Shown here: one piece after another, positions 1 to 7,436 of the stretch
Layout of the letters: each line of letters starts with the position of its first letter
How positions within the stretch are numbered: position 1 is the stretch's first letter
Assembly: GCA_024404505.1 (NCBI GenBank)
Contig: JAKSPU010000004.1
Coordinates: 1 to 59,206, forward strand
Reading direction: 5' to 3'
Origin: Clostridia bacterium
GTDB lineage: Bacteria; Bacillota; Clostridia; Oscillospirales; CAG-272
DNA length: 59,206 nt
Notes under the pieces: generated by a model
Databases searched by the model: none
What the model was told of the DNA's origin: nothing
The model's input: only the letters and a program-made list of their open reading frames with translations
Program-made: the position numbers and the translations under genes

Positions 1-108
1 TTTATGCAAGCATATGTGCCGTCAAGGCGTCAGCCGTGCATTGTGCGGTGATGCCAATAGTCTCCCGAGCCTGATGCGTTTTTCTTTGACCGATTTTTCA
101 TTTTTGAC

Positions 109-137
109 TTGCAAAGACGCGGCAGTTATGGTATACT
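109..137 (+). promoter_or_regulatory. Putative sigma-A promoter for the GHL10 lipoprotein gene
   Basis: TTGCAA (109-114) and TATACT (132-137) are separated by 17 bases, and a Shine-Dalgarno-like AAAGGGG lies just before the ATG at 196. I see no gene in bases 1-108. Confidence 0.55.
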
Positions 138-195
138 GTGTATATCATTCCATCGTGGGGTCACTATACCGCCCGATACGAAAGGGGTCCCGCCT

Positions 196-1680
196 ATGAG
201 ACAATCTTTATTTCTCCGGCTGCTTCTCCTGTCCCTGATCCTCTGCGCGTTCCTGCTGACCGCCTGCTCGGACAGCCCGGACGAAGCACAGACCGACACC
301 GGCACGGGACAGCCCGAACAATCCGAAACCGTGGAGGAAACCGACATGACTGACACAGACACCATTCCCGCGACCGAGCCTGTCACGGAGCCTGTGACGG
401 AGGCTCCCACCGAGTCACCGACGGAAGCGCCCACCGAAGCCCCGACAGAGCCGGAGACCGATCCCGTGCGCGAGCCGCTCGAGTTGGCTCTTGACTTTGA
501 GCCCTTCGTTCCCGACAGCCCTGCCGAGCTGCACGACGTCAAGGCCATGTGGCTGTCACAGTTCGATATGAACAATCTGTACGTCAACGGAGGGAAGCAG
601 CGCGACGAGGCATCCTTCCGTAAGCTGCTGGATACGCTGCTCCAGAACGTCTACGACAGCGGCTTCAACACTCTGTTCGTGCAGGTGCGTCCCAACGCGG
701 ACAGCATCTATCCGTCCGAGATCTATCCGCCGAGCGTATACGCGGTCGGGAAATACGGCAATGATTTCGAGTACGATCCCTTTGCCATCATCGTGGAGGC
801 AGCGCGCAGCTACGGCTTCTCCATCCACGCGTGGATCAACCCCATGAGAGGCGTCACGCCTGCCGAGATGAAACTGATCCCCGAGGGCTACGATATCCGT
901 GCATGGTATGAGGACGACGATCTGCGCGGACGGTATCTGGTCGAGTACGGCGGACGCATCTACCTCAATCCGGCTTATGCAGAGGTCCGCGACATGATCG
1001 TGTACGGCGCGCGTGAGATTTTGCAGAAGTACGATGTGGACGGCGTCCACATGGATGATTACTTCTATCCGAGCGAGGCTGCCGCGTCCTTCGACGCCGA
1101 CGCTTACGCTGCCTACAAGGCAGAAGGCGGACGCGCCTCACTGCAGAATTGGCGGAGGCTGAATCTGTCCGCGCTGGTTTCCTCGCTTTACCGCATGACC
1201 AAGCGCGAGGGCAAGGATCTCCTCTTCGGCATCAGCCCGGCCGGGGTCCTGAATACCGTACAGAACAAGCAGTACGCCGACGTGACCCGCTGGTGCAAGG
1301 AGCCCGGCTTCATCGATTACATACTTCCGCAGGATTACTTCGGCTTTGAGCACGCGACCGTGCCGTTCGACGAGGTATGTCACACATGGGAGGACCTGAT
1401 CGAGACAGACTATGTGACGCTGCTCATCGGCATGAGCTTCGGCAAGGCGCTCTCAAAGACCGACCAATACGCCGGGTCCGGCAAGAACGAGTGGGCTCAG
1501 CACAACGACATCATGGTCCGCTCGCTGCAGTATACCTGCACGCTGGAAAAATGCCGCGGCATAAGCGTCTTCTGCTACCAATACTACTATGATCCCGTAA
1601 GCGGCAAGCCCGTTGCCGGCACGCAGACCGAACGCGACAAGTTCACGCCCGAGCTTATCGCCGCGTCTTGGGAGAACTGA
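196..1680 (+). CDS. GHL10 (DUF187) family glycoside hydrolase-like lipoprotein
   Basis: The 494-residue product starts with a lipoprotein signal peptide: a hydrophobic core, then LLTAC with the lipidated cysteine at residue 24. A Thr/Pro/Glu-rich linker follows, to about residue 100. The rest is a TIM-barrel-like domain with hallmarks of the glycosyl hydrolase-like 10 family (PF02638): an early KAMWLSQFD strand, then FNTLFVQVRPNADSIYPSE, HAWINPMRG and DGVHMDDYFYP. Family members are thought to act on cell-wall or plant glycans, but no substrate is firmly established. The start was set at the ATG at 196, not an in-frame upstream codon, because the signal peptide and AAAGGGG site fit there. It should be anchored to the outer face of the membrane. 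The next gene follows after 31 bases and may be cotranscribed. Confidence 0.88.
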   Translation: MRQSLFLRLLLLSLILCAFLLTACSDSPDEAQTDTGTGQPEQSETVEETDMTDTDTIPATEPVTEPVTEAPTESPTEAPTEAPTEPETDPVREPLELALDFEPFVPDSPAELHDVKAMWLSQFDMNNLYVNGGKQRDEASFRKLLDTLLQNVYDSGFNTLFVQVRPNADSIYPSEIYPPSVYAVGKYGNDFEYDPFAIIVEAARSYGFSIHAWINPMRGVTPAEMKLIPEGYDIRAWYEDDDLRGRYLVEYGGRIYLNPAYAEVRDMIVYGAREILQKYDVDGVHMDDYFYPSEAAASFDADAYAAYKAEGGRASLQNWRRLNLSALVSSLYRMTKREGKDLLFGISPAGVLNTVQNKQYADVTRWCKEPGFIDYILPQDYFGFEHATVPFDEVCHTWEDLIETDYVTLLIGMSFGKALSKTDQYAGSGKNEWAQHNDIMVRSLQYTCTLEKCRGISVFCYQYYYDPVSGKPVAGTQTERDKFTPELIAASWEN

Positions 1681-1711
1681 TTCCCGATCAATTTTTACGA
1701 GGTGACGCCCC

Positions 1712-2443
1712 ATGTCCCGATCAACCCCTCAGACCGTCCGGTCACTTTCACACGAGCTGAAGCGTCAGAAAAAGCAGAACGAACGTCTCCGAAAGGAGAA
1801 CGAAGAACTGCGGAAACGTCTCGACAAGAAGGAAAACGACTCTCTTGAGCGTTCCTCGATCCAGGCCGAGGACGTCGACCGCCGGATAAAGCTATACCGT
1901 CAGCAGTCGTTCTTCCGGTACTTCTCTACCCTGTTCAATACATCCCCCGCCTACCGGCTGATCAACCGCTCCGTGAACGTGTTCAAAAAGTTCAAGCTTG
2001 TGCGTACCATTATCTCCATCATTGCCCTGATCCTCGCGTCCACCGTGCTGCTGACGCTGATTCTGACTATTCTTCCCTTCCTCATTGCGTTCCTCCTTCT
2101 TGTGGTACTTCTGACCGTGCTGTCTATCCGGCGCATGAACAAGCTGATGAAGCAGCGGCTGATCGGCAAGCGGATAGTCATCCTGATCCCGCCGCCGGAC
2201 TGCACCTTCCGGGCGGACAGCTTTTTCGTCGGCAGCACGCGGGAGCTGGCGGACCGGGAGGATACGGCCGTTCTGGTGGTCTCCCCGTACCATCTGCTCA
2301 CGCGGGGCATATCGGGCAAAGGCCCGTATCTGACCGCGCGGAAGGAAGGATACGATCTTTACATGGTGCGTCCCGTGTACTTCTTCATGCTCCGCAAGTT
2401 CGTCATCGATAAATCCGATGCCGACGTGACGCTCATTTTCTGA
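1712..2443 (+). CDS. Hypothetical coiled-coil membrane protein
   Basis: I do not recognise this 243-residue protein. Residues 10-45 are rich in Lys, Glu, Arg and Leu with heptad spacing (KQKKQNERLRKENEEL), so a coiled coil is likely. Residues about 97-140 form one or two long hydrophobic segments, and the last 100 residues are a soluble domain with alternating strands (IVILIPPPD, AVLVVSPYH). There is no signal peptide. The domain order suggests a membrane-anchored protein with both flanks on the cytoplasmic side. The start is an ATG preceded by GAGGTGA. It follows the GHL10 gene closely, and a strong promoter begins just after its stop. Confidence 0.7.
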   Translation: MSRSTPQTVRSLSHELKRQKKQNERLRKENEELRKRLDKKENDSLERSSIQAEDVDRRIKLYRQQSFFRYFSTLFNTSPAYRLINRSVNVFKKFKLVRTIISIIALILASTVLLTLILTILPFLIAFLLLVVLLTVLSIRRMNKLMKQRLIGKRIVILIPPPDCTFRADSFFVGSTRELADREDTAVLVVSPYHLLTRGISGKGPYLTARKEGYDLYMVRPVYFFMLRKFVIDKSDADVTLIF

Positions 2444-2451
2444 TCATCTTC

Positions 2452-2480
2452 TTGACAAATGTCATTTCCCGATGTATAAT
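2452..2480 (+). promoter_or_regulatory. Consensus sigma-A promoter for the DUF1294 gene pair
   Basis: TTGACA (2452-2457) and TATAAT (2475-2480) are both perfect matches, with a 17-base spacer. The promoter starts within 10 bases of the upstream stop codon, so the two units are probably separate. Confidence 0.85.
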
Positions 2481-2534
2481 AACGTTACCGGAACGTCTGA
2501 TCCTCCGGATTTCTGAAAGGAGACACCTCTGCCT

Positions 2535-2831
2535 ATGAATACGACACTTACCATCGTATACCTCATTCTGCTCGGGGCCATGAGCTTTATCACGTTCACC
2601 GTATTTGCCATTGACAAGAAAAGCTCTCACAATGAATCCAACGGCCGTATCCCCGAGATCGTGCTGCTGTCCCTCACCTCCTTCGGCGGGTCGATCGGCG
2701 CTATGCTCGGTATGTACGTCCTGCGCCACAAGACCAATTTCAAAACCAAGTATCATTTCGCTCTGACTGCGTGGATCTCCCTGATCGTTCAGATCGGTCT
2801 CGCCGTCCTGATGCTGCTCAATCTTGCTTAA
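2535..2831 (+). CDS. DUF1294 family small membrane protein
   Basis: This is a 98-residue protein with an N-terminal transmembrane helix (about residues 5-25), a short polar loop carrying the family pattern (RIPEIVLLSLTSFGGSIGA, then LGMYVLRHKT and KTKYHF), and a second hydrophobic helix at the C-terminus. That is the usual size and order for DUF1294 proteins (PF06961), whose function is unknown. The ATG is preceded by AAAGGAG. It lies downstream of a consensus promoter and 12 bases before another small membrane protein, so the two probably form an operon. Confidence 0.85.
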   Translation: MNTTLTIVYLILLGAMSFITFTVFAIDKKSSHNESNGRIPEIVLLSLTSFGGSIGAMLGMYVLRHKTNFKTKYHFALTAWISLIVQIGLAVLMLLNLA

Positions 2832-2843
2832 GGAGGTTACGAC

Positions 2844-3092
2844 ATGGCACGCTCTAATGAATTCACCCACGGCGGCAGCAACTCCAAGAATATGGGACTT
2901 TTGCTGCGCGCGCTCGCAAACATCATCGCCTTCGCTCTCATGTGGTTCGGCCTCCTGTTCTGGGTCGGCGGCTGCACGCTGATCTCCCTCCCCGCGGCCA
3001 TTCCCGTCGTTCTGACGATCGTCGGTGCCGCGCTGACCGTACTGCTGCTCATCGCCAACCTGTTCGGCCCGTTCGCGCATAGAGTCAAGTAA
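2844..3092 (+). CDS. Hypothetical small membrane protein
   Basis: This is an 82-residue product with a polar N-terminus rich in Ser, Asn and Gly, followed by two hydrophobic segments (about residues 20-45 and 50-72) separated by a short turn with prolines (SLPAAIPVV). No family was recognised. The ribosome binding site AAGGAGG lies 7 bases before the ATG, which makes translation likely. It is the second gene of the DUF1294 pair and is followed by a highly structured intergenic region. Confidence 0.7.
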   Translation: MARSNEFTHGGSNSKNMGLLLRALANIIAFALMWFGLLFWVGGCTLISLPAAIPVVLTIVGAALTVLLLIANLFGPFAHRVK

Positions 3093-3114
3093 ACAGTAAG
3101 CATATCCGACAAAA

Positions 3115-3268
3115 GGGGCTGTCTCACTTACGTGATCCAGCCCCGCAAATCCGGCTCGGCGGATGAAATCCGCCGTTTTGGCCTTGTAGAAACATTGAAT
3201 TTCAATGTTAATTAGCCAAAACCGCCGGAGTTTGCTCGAAAATGGCGGCACCCGACCGCCATTTTCGA
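3115..3268. repeat. Multi-hairpin intergenic region
   Basis: Between two convergent genes lie several perfect inverted repeats. CGGCGGAT/ATCCGCCG spans 3157-3175. GTTTTGGC (3175-3182) pairs with GCCAAAAC (3215-3222) and encloses AACATTGAA/TTCAATGTT (3191-3209). A 13-base arm TCGAAAATGGCGG (3236-3248) pairs with its complement at 3256-3268. GGGGCTG at 3115 can pair with CAGCCCC ending at 3144. The nesting would give a branched RNA or cruciform. No protein is encoded here. Confidence 0.6.
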
Positions 3269-3303
3269 GGGGCTGTCGCTTAATGCGACAGCCCCGCTTT
3301 TTT
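3269..3303 (+). terminator. Rho-independent terminator after the DUF1294 pair
   Basis: GGGGCTGTCGC (3269-3279) pairs perfectly with GCGACAGCCCC (3285-3295) around a 5-base loop and is followed by GC and a run of Ts. The T run overlaps the last codons of the convergent gene. Confidence 0.85.
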
Positions 3304-4964
3304 CAGTTTCCTTCGTCCTTGGATTTCTTTTCAAGCCATTCGTAATGGTCACGGCCGATCAATTCGTCTATATAGAAGTTGGACCTCATCTCGATCTGCC
3401 TGTTCATATAGTCGATGCCGTATATCTCCGCCAGCGTATGGCAGTCGGAGAACAGATTGACACCGAGGCCGAGGCGGTCGCCGGTGATCTCGTATCCCAT
3501 GGCGGCCAAAATGGTCGGATAGAAATCGAACGACGTGAAATCGCGGCGCTTGTTATCCTCCGTTGTGACGACGGAATTGATGATCAGGTTATAGCGGGCG
3601 CGCTCCTTCTGCAGCTTGCCGCTCATTCCCTTTGCTTTCAGGATATCCTTCATGTTGACGTGGTCACCGACGATGACGATCGTCGTGTCCTCGTAGAAGG
3701 GCTGCTGCTTGACCCAGCTGATCAGATCGCCTATGTCGCGCGAGGTGGTCGCGTATACGTTCTCGAAGAACTCGGGATGACTTCTCACGCTGCCCTTGCA
3801 GCCGTACTCGGGATCCGCCTCATACAGGTACCCGTTGAAGTGCGTGTCGATCGTACTGATGAACAGGTGCCACGGACCGTCACCCTCCTCGTCGAGCCGG
3901 GTCATGATCTCCTTTGCGAAGAGGCACGATACCTCATCCGAGAAGCCCCACTCGTTGACCTGCGACTGCGGCACGACCAGACCAAAGTCGTCAACGCTGT
4001 TGACGTCGACGATCTCATACGAGCCGTGGCGCGTGAAATACTGCTTGACACCGCCGAAGCTGGTCCTGCAGCCATCGATCAGCACGTTGCGGTAGCCGTC
4101 GTTCTTGAGGATGTCGCCGAGCGTATACGCTCCGCGCATGAAGTTGTCTTCCTTATAAGCGTTGTTCTGTTCCGCCGGGACCTTGAACGGCACGCCGCTC
4201 GTGTTGGCAATGATCGACGCGGTCGTCCACGTCGTTCCGAAGCCGTTCAGCATACCTCTTGTTTCTCTGTCGCTCGCAAAGAAGATCGCGTCCTCGTCAA
4301 AGAGCAGCTCGTACATCTCGGGAATGACTTCGTGATCCCAGATGCCGCCCTGATCCTCGGTAAACATGGTCGTCTCCAGCGACTCGACCTCGATCAAAAG
4401 CAGATTACGCTTCTTCTCCGGAGTCTTCAGCTCGACGTCCTGCGGGCGGACGTACTCGGATTCGATGAAATCAGAGGTGTTGGTCTGCGTATAAATGTAA
4501 GAGAACACGCCGGCCAGCCATAAGCCGACCACGACGAGCAGCACGCATACGATCGCCGTGAACAGCTTGCGGCGGCGGATCGGATATACCTGAACGCCAG
4601 CGGACTTTTCCGTTTTTCCGATGACAAGCTTCTTGTGGAAGAAATCGTACTGCAGAAGGATCACGACCGCCGTCACCAGCAGCATGATCTGAACGGGATA
4701 CTCGAATATTTCAAGCAGGATCGTTTCGCCGGGCTGGGTCCCGCCGTTCAGACCGTAAAAGACTACCTGCTCGAACAGCTGGTCCGGATATTCTGTCCGA
4801 TAGTAGATGCCGAGGGCGAATACCATCGCGCATACTGATACGAGAATGATGTGCAGGATAAAGAGAGTCTTCTGCTTTTTGGTCCTGAGGATGCCCTCCG
4901 GCGCTTGATTCTCCGCGCCTCCCTGCTTTTTCTCAAGGCTTTTCTTTTTACTGTTTTTGCTCAT
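3303..4964 (-). CDS. LTA synthase/MdoB-like phosphoglycerol transferase (sulfatase superfamily)
   Basis: The 553-residue product has a basic N-terminus, three hydrophobic segments (about residues 33-55, 88-106 and 134-156) and a large extracellular sulfatase-type domain. Alkaline-phosphatase-superfamily motifs are visible: NLLLIEVESLE (metal-binding Glu192), FGTTWTTASIIANTSGVPF (candidate nucleophile Thr247), STIDTHFNGY and VIVGDHVNM. This family transfers phosphoglycerol to lipid-linked glycans, teichoic acids or osmoregulated glucans. The WTTAS region looks closer to MdoB/OpgB than to LtaS, and there are three membrane segments rather than five, so the acceptor is uncertain. It is a single gene with its own promoter. 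Confidence 0.85.
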   Translation of the reverse strand: MSKNSKKKSLEKKQGGAENQAPEGILRTKKQKTLFILHIILVSVCAMVFALGIYYRTEYPDQLFEQVVFYGLNGGTQPGETILLEIFEYPVQIMLLVTAVVILLQYDFFHKKLVIGKTEKSAGVQVYPIRRRKLFTAIVCVLLVVVGLWLAGVFSYIYTQTNTSDFIESEYVRPQDVELKTPEKKRNLLLIEVESLETTMFTEDQGGIWDHEVIPEMYELLFDEDAIFFASDRETRGMLNGFGTTWTTASIIANTSGVPFKVPAEQNNAYKEDNFMRGAYTLGDILKNDGYRNVLIDGCRTSFGGVKQYFTRHGSYEIVDVNSVDDFGLVVPQSQVNEWGFSDEVSCLFAKEIMTRLDEEGDGPWHLFISTIDTHFNGYLYEADPEYGCKGSVRSHPEFFENVYATTSRDIGDLISWVKQQPFYEDTTIVIVGDHVNMKDILKAKGMSGKLQKERARYNLIINSVVTTEDNKRRDFTSFDFYPTILAAMGYEITGDRLGLGVNLFSDCHTLAEIYGIDYMNRQIEMRSNFYIDELIGRDHYEWLEKKSKDEGN

Positions 4965-5069
4965 TGTTTGAATTCTCCTTGCATGAAGGATCCTTTTTGC
5001 CTTTTCGCAAAAAGTTTTATCTCTGCGGACGAAATACCGTTCCGGGGCTTGATTTTTGCATGATATTTT

Positions 5070-5098
5070 ATTATACTATAATGTGGATGCGAAAACAA
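5070..5098 (-). promoter_or_regulatory. Putative promoter of the LTA-synthase-like gene
   Basis: On the minus strand TTGTTT (5098-5093) and TATAAT (5075-5070) have a 17-base spacer, about 105 bases before the ATG at 4964. Confidence 0.55.
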
Positions 5099-5114
5099 GT
5101 CGTAATTGTGAATT

Positions 5115-5134
5115 TACACTTAATTATACTTAAT
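5115..5134 (+). promoter_or_regulatory. Tandem 10-base repeat, possible operator of the P-type ATPase
   Basis: TACACTTAAT (5115-5124) is followed directly by TATACTTAAT (5125-5134), differing at one base. The pair sits just before the ribosome binding site (5141-5147) of the metal ATPase, where its promoter should be. One-turn spacing would put both copies on one DNA face. No adjacent metalloregulator gene is present, so an operator role is a guess. Confidence 0.3.
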
Positions 5135-5156
5135 GTTTACGGAGGTGTGTGAGCTG

Positions 5157-7091
5157 ATGAAATTTACGAAAGATCTTACAGGAGATCAGAAACGTACTCT
5201 GATCCGAATCCTCATCGCGGCGTGCGCTCTGATCGCGCTCCATTTCATACCTGTCTCCGGCTGGCCTCGAATTTTGCTGTACGCAGCCGCTTACGCACTC
5301 ATCGGATACGATATCGTATGGGAGGCTGTTCACGGGATATTGCACGGTGAAGTCCTTGACGAGTGCTTCCTGATGACCGCCGCCACGCTCGGCGCTTTCG
5401 TACTCGCCGTATACGACGGCAGCTTTGACGGCACCGAGGCTGTGGCCGTCATGCTGTTCTACCAGATCGGCGAGCTGTTTCAGGACGTTGCCGTCGAACG
5501 CAGCCGCAGCAGTATCACGGAGCTGATGGATATCCGTCCAGATACAGCCGTGCTGGAAACCGATTCAGGCACGACGACCGTCGACGCTGCGTCCGTGGCC
5601 GTCGGATCCGTCATTCTTGTGTCACCCGGTGAGCGCATCCCCCTCGACGGATACGTGCTGGAGGGGGAATCGTCGCTGGACACCTCCGCGTTGACCGGTG
5701 AAAGCAGGCCACGCAGGGTATCCGCGGGCAGCGAGGTGCTCAGCGGCTGCGTGAATCAGACCGGCCTTCTCCGCATCCTGACTACCAAAGCCTTCGGTGA
5801 ATCCACAGCGTCCCGCGTCCTTGACCTGATCGAGAACGCAAGTGCCCGCAAATCCGGATCTGAAGCGTTCATTTCACGCTTCGCGCGGATCTATACCCCC
5901 GTCGTTTGTGCGTGTGCGCTCGCGCTGGCGCTTCTTCCTCCGCTCGCGGGTCTCCTGATCCCCGGGGTCACGGCTGACTTCCCGATGTGGATCTACCGGG
6001 CGCTGACCTTTCTCGTCATCAGCTGTCCCTGTGCGCTCGTGGTCAGCATCCCGCTCACGTTCTTTGCCTGCCTCGGCGGTGCGGGTCACGCCGGTATCCT
6101 GATCAAGGGCTCCAACCTGCTCGAAGCGCTTTCAAAGGCCGATACCGTTCTGTTTGACAAAACAGGTACCTTGACCCGGGGGCGGTTCACGGTCACAGGG
6201 TTTATAGATCCGTCCGTTGATACGAACGAGCTGCTCGAGCTGGCCGCACACGCCGAGTGTGCTTCCCTGCATCCCATCGCCGCGGCGCTGCGCGAAGCGT
6301 ACGTCGGAGACATCGACCGCACGCGCGTGTCCGACGTCCGGGAGATCGGCGGTTACGGTGTGACGGCTGTCGTTGACGGCAAGTCCGTTGCCGTCGGCAG
6401 TGAGCGCCTTTTGAGCAGCGTCGGCACAGCCGTCCCGAAAACGTCCGGGGCAGACGACGAGGACGACAAAGGCCACACGGTCGTGCATATCGCTGTCAAC
6501 GGTTTCTATTCCGGGTCCGTCGTGATCTCCGACGGTGTGAAAGACAACGCGCGCTCCGCGGTCGAGGGTCTTCGGGAAAACGGCGTCAGGCGCATCATGA
6601 TGCTGACCGGAGATAACGCGTCCGCAGCGAAGCAGACCGCGGGAGCGCTCGGCATCACAGAATACCGCTCGGAGCTTCTGCCCGAGGACAAGGTCAACGA
6701 AACCGAATCGGCTATGGCCGACCCCGCGCGCCGCGGCAGTGTGATCTTCGTCGGTGACGGCATCAACGACGCACCGGTGCTGACCCGTGCCGACGTCGGG
6801 ATCGCCATGGGCGCACTCGGCACGGACGCCGCCATTGAGGCCGCCGACGTCGTTCTGATGGACGACGATCCGCTGAAGGTCGTACAGGCGATCCGTCTTT
6901 CCCGCCGGTGTATGCGTATCGTATACGAGAATATCGTATTCTCGATCTTCGTCAAGGCGGCGTGCCTTCTGCTCAGCGCCGTCGGTGTGGCCGATATGGG
7001 AGCTGCCGTGTTTGCCGACGTCGGAGTCATGGTGATATGCGTACTCAACGCCGCACGCGCTCTTCGTGTCCCAGCCGTGAAGAACGCGTGA
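5157..7091 (+). CDS. Heavy-metal translocating P1B-type ATPase (Zn/Cd type), no metal-binding N-domain
   Basis: The 644-residue product carries the full P-type ATPase core: TGES in the actuator domain, the membrane motif SCPCAL (Cys290-Pro-Cys292), phosphorylation motif DKTGTLT (Asp334), the HP dipeptide of the nucleotide domain (near residue 372) and GDGINDAP near residue 533. CPC with HP identifies the P1B heavy-metal branch, and the pattern is closest to ZntA/CadA-type zinc, cadmium or lead exporters. It lacks the usual N-terminal HMA domain with a CxxC motif and begins almost directly with membrane helices. The ATG at 5157 was chosen because GGAGGTG lies 9 bases before it. The gene stands alone. 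Confidence 0.92.
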   Translation: MKFTKDLTGDQKRTLIRILIAACALIALHFIPVSGWPRILLYAAAYALIGYDIVWEAVHGILHGEVLDECFLMTAATLGAFVLAVYDGSFDGTEAVAVMLFYQIGELFQDVAVERSRSSITELMDIRPDTAVLETDSGTTTVDAASVAVGSVILVSPGERIPLDGYVLEGESSLDTSALTGESRPRRVSAGSEVLSGCVNQTGLLRILTTKAFGESTASRVLDLIENASARKSGSEAFISRFARIYTPVVCACALALALLPPLAGLLIPGVTADFPMWIYRALTFLVISCPCALVVSIPLTFFACLGGAGHAGILIKGSNLLEALSKADTVLFDKTGTLTRGRFTVTGFIDPSVDTNELLELAAHAECASLHPIAAALREAYVGDIDRTRVSDVREIGGYGVTAVVDGKSVAVGSERLLSSVGTAVPKTSGADDEDDKGHTVVHIAVNGFYSGSVVISDGVKDNARSAVEGLRENGVRRIMMLTGDNASAAKQTAGALGITEYRSELLPEDKVNETESAMADPARRGSVIFVGDGINDAPVLTRADVGIAMGALGTDAAIEAADVVLMDDDPLKVVQAIRLSRRCMRIVYENIVFSIFVKAACLLLSAVGVADMGAAVFADVGVMVICVLNAARALRVPAVKNA

Positions 7092-7164
7092 ATCGGAAGC
7101 AGCGATGCTTGGACGCAGGATTCCGCGCGATATAACATCGCCGGATGCCCCGAGCAAGCTGCCA

Positions 7165-7285
7165 CCCTCACCACCCTTTCCCCGCCTGGGAGGCGGGGGA
7201 AGTATTTATAAAAGCAAAGAGAAGGGCCGCCCGCGGGCGGCCCTTCTCTTTGCATCCTCATCCGCAGACTACACGACTGCGGCTC
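7165..7285 (+). repeat. Dispersed repeat B, copy 1
   Basis: This copy has two hairpins. CCCCGCC/GGCGGGG lies around 7180-7199, and a perfect 40-base palindrome spans 7214-7253 (GCAAAGAGAAGGG to CCCTTCTCTTTGC). It is followed by CATCCTCATCCGCAG. Other copies are near 31514-31656 (inverted), 36636-36836 and 58978-59206. It lies in the 345-base gap between two convergent genes and probably also terminates transcription both ways. This gap holds no gene. Confidence 0.8.
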
Positions 7286-7325
7286 ATGAAAAACGTAAAC
7301 TCAATCTTGGTCAATCGTTTTCATT

Positions 7326-7430
7326 AAAAGTTCTTGGGATTCTCAAGGACTTCTTTCAAGAAGTCCTTGAGCGGGGTGTGGGGCAGCGCCCCACGGACGT
7401 CCTTGGAGCGTGGGGCAGCGCCCCACACGT
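7326..7430 (+). repeat. Dispersed repeat A, copy 1
   Basis: The copy begins AAAAGTTCTTGGGATT. A 14-base arm CTCAAGGACTTCTT then pairs with AAGAAGTCCTTGAG, and GCGGGGTGTGGGGCAGCGCCCC forms a second GC-rich hairpin; the GC-rich part is repeated once (to 7430). Other copies are at 31354-31473, 36872-36943 and 52079-52155, with a decayed one at 26966-27043. Confidence 0.85.
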
Positions 7431-7436
7431 TCTTCC

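Noticed and set aside
1-108. The end of a gene entering from the left edge
   Set aside because: No frame on either strand shows coding character or a recognisable protein end; stops occur early in all of them.
7140-7436. An insertion sequence between the metal ATPase and the GH gene
   Set aside because: No transposase frame or target duplication is visible; the content is explained by repeats A and B.
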